The position numbers and the translations under genes were made by a program. Below, piece after piece: positions 35,524-42,903 of a stretch of 42,903 bases of DNA (positions within the stretch are counted from its first letter, which is position 1; the number at the start of each line of letters is the position of its first letter). Source of the DNA: Klebsormidium nitens (Eukaryota; Streptophyta; Klebsormidiophyceae; Klebsormidiales; Klebsormidiaceae); NCBI GenBank assembly GCA_000708835.1, contig DF237017.1, forward strand, positions 34,964 through 77,866, read 5' to 3'. A model generated the notes under the pieces. That model worked only from the letters and a program-made list of their open reading frames with translations. It did no database searches and had not been told where the DNA came from.

Positions 35524-36955
35524 CGTCGGCGAGCCAACCAGGGTCCCCTTTTGATTGCACCCCTCAGGACCAGTCGGGTGTGCTCGGCGTTACTCCACAG
35601 CAGGGTCACGCTCAGGGCTCTCTTCCTTCCCAGTCCGACTCGGCCATACTCGTCTGTAACCCGTGTGCTTAGGTCGCTGATGTCATCTTATTTAGGAGGG
35701 GTACCGACTGAATTGTACACTGTACAACTGGCTGATGTATCTTATTTAGGAGGGGTACCGACAATAGATTGTACAGGTCGCTGATGTTATCTTAGTTAGG
35801 AGGGGTGCCGACTAATTTTGTGCCAATACAACAATCTTGTAACCTACGTAACTTTCTGTACATACAACAGAACCATGTACAGCGAGAAAATAATGCGTAT
35901 TAACCGGAGTAGATATAAGTTTGAAGGTTTTCGTATGAAGATACCGCTCAACTTCAGAAGTGACCCGGAAGTAAGTGCCGTGCGCGCCGCCGGACCTGTT
36001 AAGTGAAGCTCCTGATTTGCGGTACCAGTAGGCACCAGGCATTTGACTAGCACACCGTGTGATTCGACAGAGCTTGTCAGAACTCGAGTCACCGCCCGGT
36101 CTCAAGAACTGCTCATGCCCACCGCGGGGCGTACAAAAGGGTCGCCGCGGGCCTTTGAAATACATCACGTTGATGCGATCACGCGATCACCCATCAATGC
36201 AGTGAGTCTGTATCGTACATGCACCTTGGTAGAGAATATATCATGTACGATGGCAGCCCATGCCATCCGTTGAACGGCTTGATTGTACACGTGAGCTTTT
36301 AATTAACGTATATACACTACTGACTGGAAAACCCTGTACCATATTCGGACGGTCAACGCACGCTTCTATAACAGACATTATATGTTTTTTCAACATCATA
36401 GAAGCGTTGCGTCACAAAGCGCCTTTATGAAACTTTCTCGAGTTGTGTTGCGGCGCATGCAACAATCAATCAGACCGTAACTTAGTTGCACGATGCATGC
36501 ATGCAGTGTCCCGGGTCTGATTAAGTAGCATGCCCCGCGAAAAGCCTGAGGCAGCCAATTAGATTCCGATGAACAAAAGCACGATGTTCCAGCATATACT
36601 GAACCCAACCATCATGTGGCTGAATTGCTACAGAGATGTATTCGGGGCTGAAGTTCGCCGTACTGAACCGCTACACAACGTACGTTTTACAAGGGCTACC
36701 AAACGAATGACAAACTACACTAACAGATACTTCTTGAGAGCCATCAAGAACTGGCAACTCAACAGACTCATCACCGTCTTACCGTCCGACCACTCAGCTC
36801 AGGTTTCGCCGACATATTCTACATGAGATTTACATACGTCCTTCCGACGCACTATCAGTGTATAGACCAGTCACGTACCAATCTGTATGCAACGGTACAC
36901 ATGTCCCTGGCCTCCAAGCGTCTATATTTACACCTCACGAAGACACCTACGCTGA
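35524..36955. other. Intergenic region between converging genes
   Basis: Both neighbours end here. Besides the three-copy repeat at 35676-35815, I see nothing gene-like. A tRNA-like T-arm in the last intron upstream was examined and rejected. Confidence 0.6.
35676..35815. repeat. Three-copy tandem repeat after the 19-exon gene
   Basis: Units starting gctgatg at 35676, 35731 and 35780 (periods 55 and 49) share the core atcttatttaggaggggtac, with cttagttaggaggggtgc in the third copy. The block lies about 150 bp past the stop codon, so it may be transcribed in the 3' untranslated region. Confidence 0.85.
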
Positions 36956-39191
36956 TCACAGACGGCGCTCGCGGCGCCTCAGACGGTACCCATTCCACTC
37001 CTTCTGCAGAGCCCGGGCAAGACTTGCGTCGGCAACAGGGTTCGCCTTCACGCAAGCCATCGCTGCAGTGCTGCGAGTAATCCTCTTACAATCTGCGTGA
37101 ACGTTAGTCTTCTTCATTGCCGGCAGCCTCCCCTTGCGTCGAGGCGCGCCAGACGCGAGCCTGGGGAGCTCGACACGTGGCGCTGCCTCAGGCGAATCTG
37201 GCGCGCTAGAGCCGGACGTGGCCTCCGAGCTGGGGACCGCCGGCAGCATAGCTGTCTGGCTCTTGCTGCGGAGTGTCATCGTCGGTGCCAAGAGGGGAGT
37301 GGGCTGCCGGGGAACCTGCCTGGCCATCTTGAGCTGATCGTTCGGATGATCCGGGCTGCGAGGTGAAGAGGCCTCCCGATCCGAGACGACGGGAGAGAGG
37401 ATGTTCGAAGAAGCTGGAGGGCGAAGCGGCAAATGCTCCGGCGTCAATTCCGTGAGGCGGCCCGAGTCCCGCAGGACCTGCAGACGTGAGTACCTTGTAA
37501 ACACCGTTTTGTGGACCCGGAATGGCCTTCCGAAAGACAAACCATTTTTCCACGATTCCGGACCTCCATGAATAATTGCAAAGCGTTTTTGGCTGGGCTT
37601 TGGGACCTTGGTCAGCAGTAACTTGGACCGCCGCCTCAATAAACGGCTTTTATCTACGTAAGTGTTTTCTAGGTTTTAATCATGATGACCGACCCGTATC
37701 GACGTTGAGCAAGTCTTAAAAGCCACAAGCATTTTCGATTCAGTCTGCAAGTGCATCGAAGTGAGGAACAATAGCGCCGACACATGCATGGCATTCAGCA
37801 TACCAACGTATGGCAGCAGTTGCTTTTCCTCTTACCCTGTACCTGATTGTTCGACCACTGGAGATTGCCAAATCTGCCAGCAAATTGGATTTGCTGCTGG
37901 TGCGTGTTATGAGCCATCATCTGCAACAGCCGGTCCTCGGCCTCCTTCTTCTCGAGGTTGGCTGCCTCCATGCCGTCTTTCTTTCCCGCTTCCCGGTGAA
38001 GCTGGTTCTCAGCCTTCCTCCTCGTGTCAAACTCCTCCTTCATCAGGCGCTTCTCCTCCCTTGCGGTTGTGACCAGTGCGTCCTTCTCAGCAGCGATGGC
38101 TTCCTTCTCATCGCGGACGCGCTTGATCCCCTTGTTCAGCTCGTCGTTCTCAGTCCGTAGCTGCTCGATGAGGGAATTGTTTTGGACCAACTTCGAGATG
38201 ACCTTGTAGCGAACCTGGACGTTGCCCCTGGACAGCAGAGCTAACTCGGGCTCGCAGAGTCTTTCAACCTGACGACACAAAAATCTTAGATGTCAGTCTT
38301 CTTCTCGCAACGGCTTTTCAAAGGTCGCTGCTGCTTAGCGTTGAGAGAGAACCATAACTCTTGAGATAGATGACTAAGTCAAAGAACTCACAGGACATTC
38401 AGCACCAGACAGCCCACCAGCTTCCTGACAATATACAACAAGATTACATCTACTGTGTGCCTGCGTGGACCTTTCATTGGCATGTTTTGGAAACATCCAT
38501 CTTGAAAAAGAATAACTCAAAGATGTACATGACTGTGGACAGGGCCAGCAACACCGGTTCTTCTGCAAAGAATCTGGTTTTCTCTGAAGCAGCTCATAGA
38601 ACGAAATGTCAGCATCTACAGTCCTTTTGAATGATATTCCCTGAAGGCTTATTGATTACCAGGCTGGAGTATTGAACTGGCCCACTCATCACATCAACTT
38701 CTTCAAGCATTCTCAAGAGACAAGTAAAGCCTCTGTGATTGGCTTTGTACCTTTGACGCCATGCGCAAATGTCTTTTGGGGTGTCTTCCTTTTTGGAGAA
38801 CGGTACAAAAAGCTCACTACTCTCACTCAAGTGCACATTGACTCCTAGCACGGGAGCTTCTTTCCTCACTGCAATGGATTCTTACCAAAGCCTTGCAGAT
38901 CACTGACCCAAAAACAAGCAAGTTTTTATCTGAGAAAGTGACTGACTTACAGCTCAAATGAGATTCGGGTAGCCATCATGCAGCTTGCACTGTCTCCAGA
39001 GGACTGAGGAGCACCTACTGATTCAGTAAGGAGCTTACTCCAGAACAATAAGATGATAAATCAGGTCCAAGATGAATTCAGCCAGTAGTACTTACTGGTG
39101 GGAGGCAGTTGTTCATCTTCACAACATCCTCTTTTGTAGCATGCGCAGGCGGCGCATCGAGAGGGGTGGGGCCACCAGCTGCTGCGGCCAT
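36956..39191 (-). CDS. Coiled-coil protein, 501 aa, 6 exons, unrecognised family
   Basis: Minus-strand exons: 39191-39096, 39003-38951, 38902-38886 (17 nt), 38868-38660, 38268-37836 and 37653-36956; all phases agree. It starts MAAAAGGPTPLDAPPA, with the ATG in a good context (cACCATGG). Residues 1-125 are a small mixed domain (GVNVHLSESSELFVPFSKK). Residues about 156-243 are a charged Lys/Glu coiled coil (SLIEQLRTENDELNK and onward). The rest is basic and Pro/Ser-rich with Arg/Lys clusters (RRRSK, PRRKGR), ending ALQKEWNGYRLRRRERRL. The basic clusters suggest a nuclear, possibly chromatin-associated protein, but that is inference. The last join uses donor GTAAGA at 37835 and acceptor GTAG at 37654. 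An alternative with acceptor CTGCAG near 37483 also keeps phase and gives a shorter protein. Confidence 0.75.
38886..38902 (-). other. 17-nt internal microexon
   Basis: Bounded by TTGGGTCAG and GTAAGA, it links exon 2 (phase 2) to exon 4 (phase 1). It encodes DLQGF plus split codons on both sides. Without it, exons 2 and 4 are out of frame with each other. Confidence 0.65.
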
Positions 39192-41445
39192 GGTGCTTTT
39201 CGGCGATCCTGCGCGCTGGCAGAACACTTGCGACAGGACGAGGCGCTGCTTGCTGCTGCTTGGAAGCGCTAAACTGGCAACGCTCAGAGATTTGGTGGTG
39301 GCAGGGTTGTGCTGCTGGAATCAGAGCGAAGAGGCAAGGAGAAAATCGGGTGAATGTGGTACTGTGGAATGTTTGGAAATGAAAGGATGCTCGCCCATTT
39401 ATAGGCCTTGCTTGATACGGCACTTTCCATGTGCAGCTTGGCGCCTGCAGCCTTCTCAAGCTACTGTAGCTACCCCCATGCTCCCAGGAATGGTCTGCAC
39501 AGTGCTCTCATGGAAACGCGTTTCCAAGATAGCATCCGAGTCGCATACTCAAGACTGCTGTTTGGGATGCTGTCTCACGGAAATGCGTCGGAAAACGACA
39601 AAGCCCATAGCCAATTGGCAACCGGACACTTCCACGTGGCATAGACGCTGATGATGTTCTCATGCAATCATTTGAGCACATTATATTTGACGGCTGAAGA
39701 TGCACCTTCTTGCACCCAACGGTTGAGATCTGCGTAGGTTTCCACATCCATAGTGAGTAAGGCTTTTGACACTGCTTTTCTTGCTTTTTCATCGTCCGTT
39801 GCAAACTCGTCCTCCATCAACTCCGGTGGTCAGGATCTGCTTGATTCGACATACCGTACTGCCATTCCCATTCGCACTAAAATAATTATTTTGAGCCCAC
39901 TGCGAAAAGAAATAAACTAACTTTCGACCGAGGTGCGAAAATGCGAAATAAGAAAACAATTGCAAAATCCAATTTCCTGGCCGTTTTGAGTGGTAAAAAT
40001 CGGGAAAACGTTCTTTTGCGAAAATTTCGAAAATTCGTCGAAGCCGGTGCGAAAACCAAAAACTTTCGAAAATAAATATTCGCACCAGCTTGGTGCGAAT
40101 GGGAATGGCAGTACGGTAGTGGCTTATGCGTTACCATAGATGCATGGTGCAAATATCCTCCGAGGAATCTTCCAAGCCGGCTGAAACCGTCACGTCCCGC
40201 TTGGTGCCGCACTTTGATCCTACGCACTTAACCCGTCTCGACGAACTATCGACGGTTCAGATTTGATTATACTTGGCCCGCGGCATGCCGTCCGGCTCGG
40301 CAACCGATCGCTCGGCTCATTCTCAATGATTGAAAACATGTGTATCGCGGCCGGCCGCCGTCACTGGCAACCTATGCGCGGCCGTCCGCGGCCGCCCGCT
40401 CGCGAGTCACTCATATGCGGGGATTGTCCGCGGGCATTCGATCCATCAATGGCAACTGCTATGAAATGTCAAAGGATTGATGAAGTCAATAATAATTCGA
40501 TATTGAGAGTCGCAAGGAAGCGAACTTATCATCAACTGGCCATTCAGAGCACCCGCCCGTTGTGAGGTGATGCATCCATTGGGATGTTGCCTGTATGTTA
40601 TAGACCCACATGACGGTGTATGCTCTATCATATTATGCAACCGATCGCTCATAGTATCTAAACTCGAAAACTCCCTATGGCAGATGGGCGCCGGCCGGCT
40701 GCCAGGACGTGGAGTTCACAAGCATGATCCGTGGGCCGGTGCGCGCTTGACCTGATATTTAAGAAATGAAGACTTGATTGGGTGCGGATGCACCCGGCGC
40801 CAGGTTGAAACGCTCTTTTGTGTGCCTTCTTTATGCGTTTGTCAACGGTCAGACTTCTCCATGCACTCTGCATGATCAATGCAGCTTGTATTCTGAAGAG
40901 CCCATTGGCATGCCAAGAATTGTACGGTACTTGCAATTCTTGGATCATTCAGGCACTCTTAAGAACAAAATACAAGCTCTTCTACGAACTGAGACCATCT
41001 CATCTAAACAAAGCCCGTGCGCATCACGGTCATCTAAACTTCATATCGCAAATGCTTCTAAGTCGCATGGTCCGGGTATACCATGTTGCAGGCTCGAGGA
41101 GTCCAATCTTTTTGCATTTCAACGTATAGCTGCCTATTCCTGCGTGGATTTTACAGTAGATGTCCGTCCGATCGACGATAAAGACCAAGAATAGCGTGCA
41201 AGCTAACACAGAGTCGTGTGCGTGAGACTGGGGAGGACCCGTCTGATCTGTGGTATTACATGTTCGACGGTGCCTGAAGACTTTTCAGAAACCCAGCCTC
41301 GTACGAGCAGTATCAGTGCCAGACTTCTAATAGCGAGATGCACCTCCCTCACTTGTGTTTCCGGCCCACAACCCGAAAGAAACGGACATACAAATAGCCA
41401 TTTCCAGATATGCATCCATGCTCAAGCCCGACACTTGCCCCAGCC
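39192..41445. other. Intergenic region with a MITE-like element
   Basis: Upstream of the coiled-coil gene and downstream of the right-edge gene. It contains the inverted-repeat element at 39852-40118. Elsewhere only short, non-coding-looking frames are seen. The first few hundred bases probably hold the coiled-coil gene's promoter and 5' untranslated region. Confidence 0.6.
39852..40118. mobile_element. 267-bp MITE-like element with 26-bp terminal inverted repeats
   Basis: The left end starts taccgtactgccattccc (39852-39877) and the right end (40093-40118) is its perfect 26-bp reverse complement. The interior is AT-rich and carries several gtgcgaaa/ttcgcac words, with no coding capacity. Both ends carry TA, so a TA target duplication with 24-bp repeats is equally consistent and would suggest a Tc1/mariner-type source. 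The perfect ends suggest recent movement. Confidence 0.8.
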
Positions 41446-42885
41446 CTAGCTGACCCTGGCCACGATAGGCTTCCGCTTCTCCGCCTCCTGCATGGCTTTG
41501 CGCACCTCCTCGAGCTTGCGGCGCCGAAGCTCTTCGTCTGGGATGCGCATGCCGAGCCCCGGTTGGCCCTGCGCCAAGCTGGGCGCGAGGTGGCCCAGCT
41601 GCATGATGGGCTGTAGGCAGACAGGGGCCGTGTCAGAGGCCGTGACTGGTGCGTCACTCATGATGCTACCCCAAGGAAAGATAGAGCTCAAAATTCAAGA
41701 TGAGCCTTGACCAATCTGGCCCAGCTGCATGATGCGATTGGAATCAGAAACGCGAAACGCCCCTTTAGGAAAGATGGTCCAGTACCCCCGAAGCGGCAAA
41801 GCTCTCAGCGAACGAGTCAGGTTGTTTTCCAAGCCTAACGCATGTTTGCTGCGGCCAAAGATCCACTTGCGGCCAAACATCCACTTGTCAATACCCCAGA
41901 AACCGACCGGAGGGTCATTACCTCAATAACAATACCGAGTTCAACAAAGAGTCTCTCCGAGAGTAGTATAAATACTTCGGCTGCAGATACAAGAAGCAAA
42001 GACCTCTTAGGTGCCTGATCAGTTTTTGAAGCACGAGTATCTGACGCAAGCTTGGCCTGCTGATTGAGGGGCTCCCGGGATAAATCAGAAGGGTTTCAGC
42101 CCAAGTAGTTCCAACTGTGTTCTGATAATGATCTACACTGAAAAGGTACGCCTTAATGCGCAAGAGATTCAGAACGAGAATATAGTGCCAGCCAGATTCC
42201 TTACACGAGGGCGTTGATAGATGCGGAAAGCATGACAGCTTTGAAAGAAGCGTCAACTTCGAGAAAAGCAGATCACTCCAGGAATAACCTATACAAGGCC
42301 GCGTATGCTCAAAACAATGCAGACTGCCAACAGGGCTGCTCGTTAACTTCGAAGCGTCTCTTCCGTCAATGCCATATCCTTGGCAGGGTTCATCTAGGGA
42401 GCGACAAGCAAGCTCGAACTGTTCTGAGACCCCTCTGCACATGGGCAAAGCAATGTTTCCTTGCGATGAAAGCGCTTTGATCGACATTTCATCGCAGGAA
42501 TGGAAAAGAAGACTCTATCAACTCGTCGGGTTTCAATAAGCCTCCGTCTCATTACCCCATGCCAAATACAGAGGGAGAGACAGTGGTTCCATGCCACTCG
42601 TTCAAGATCGAAACAAGATCTCAACAGCTGTCAGGCACGTTCGTCAAACAACCTCACCTGATTGGTCACCGCGTCTGTCAGCTGTCCAGTTATGTCCAGC
42701 CAATAGGCACGCGGCTCATCTGACACGCCACGGCTCTTGAGCACCGTCAGATCGCGGGGCGCGAGTTCTCGGCCGTTGATGATCACACCCGTAGTGCCCC
42801 CTGAGAAGTGCCGCTGCAACTCGTTTATTTCGGGGCCGCCATCCGCCTCCGACTTCTTGTTTCGTACCAGCTCGTGAATGCCAGC
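41446..42885 (-). CDS. C-terminal part of a gene continuing past the right edge
   Basis: Two minus-strand exons are visible, 42885-42658 and 41610-41446, joined in phase 0 (VTNQ-PIMQLGHLAP) to give 130 residues and a TAG. The upstream exon starts after acceptor AACAG, so more exons lie beyond the window. Visible motifs are a GVIINGRELAPRDLTVLKSR segment followed by a YWLDITGQLTD-like strand, then LGHLAPSLAQGQPGLGMRIP, then a charged helix (DEELRRRKLEEVRKAMQEAEK). The INGREL..DL..L..RGV pattern resembles a short domain in plant proteins, including the cysteine-rich region of extra-large G proteins, but I would not assign a family from this fragment. The phase of the first visible exon is assumed from its open frame. 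Function unknown. Confidence 0.7.
41713..41742 (-). repeat. Short copy of the last exon's 5' edge in the preceding intron
   Basis: Minus strand carries atcatgcagctgggcca, identical over 17 nt to the start of the exon at 41610. The offset is 126 bp and it lies in the intron just upstream. It is the shortest copy of this kind in the window. Confidence 0.65.
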
Positions 42886-42903
42886 CTGTTTTTGAAAAAG
42901 AAA

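Noticed and set aside
37206-37553. Alternative minus-strand frame reading EKWFVFRKAIPGPQNGVYK
   Set aside because: It looks protein-like, but it would need a 16-nt intron to join the C-terminal frame. The chosen frame stays open and joins the coiled-coil exon by a consensus donor.
1-42903. CRISPR arrays, bacterial operons, rRNA genes or viral genes
   Set aside because: None seen; the direct repeats have no spacer-repeat architecture, and every confident gene is an intron-bearing or plant-type nuclear gene.

Overview
The window looks like nuclear DNA from a photosynthetic eukaryote, most likely a streptophyte (charophyte-grade) green alga; Klebsormidium would fit, but that is an inference. 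The basis is: many GT-AG introns whose phases join into long reading frames, a plant-type MYND ubiquitin protease (the UBP15-19 group), a long pentatricopeptide-repeat (PPR) protein, a calmodulin-like EF-hand protein, and no bacterial operon structure. I built all gene models by eye from splice sites, phase agreement and protein sense. None has transcript support.

Layout. (1) 273-3188 (+): 5-exon calmodulin-like protein. (2) 4472-14782 (-): 11-exon ubiquitin-specific protease with an N-terminal hydrophobic anchor, MYND finger, complete Cys/His catalytic boxes and a very long tail ending in a SEC-C zinc motif. (3) 16024-17598 (+): proline/serine-rich protein with two hydrophobic segments. (4) 18316-26563 (-): 7-exon PPR protein with a 304-base assembly gap in one intron. 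(5) 27585-35523 (+): unrecognised 978-residue protein spread over 19 small exons. (6) 36956-39191 (-): coiled-coil protein with 6 exons, one of 17 nt. (7) 41446-42885 and beyond (-): C-terminal end of a gene that runs off the right edge. Neighbouring genes are mostly head-to-head (2/3 and 4/5) or tail-to-tail (1/2, 3/4 and 5/6). They share no obvious pathway.

The most striking structure is not a gene. In three minus-strand genes, the 5' edge of an exon, usually with its splice acceptor, has been copied one or more times into the intron just before it. Copies sit 100-194 bp apart and are decayed to different degrees. This affects at least seven exons. Two copies would be harmful if spliced in: one replaces the protease's catalytic His with Asp, and one has a stop after 22 codons. 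In the PPR gene the copies form tandem arrays of about 193 bp, and the assembly gap lies inside one of them. I saw no such copies in the plus-strand genes.

Other repeats are a 267-bp element with perfect 26-bp terminal inverted repeats (MITE-like), a 3-copy 50-bp array in a PPR intron, and a 3-copy array just past the stop of gene 5.
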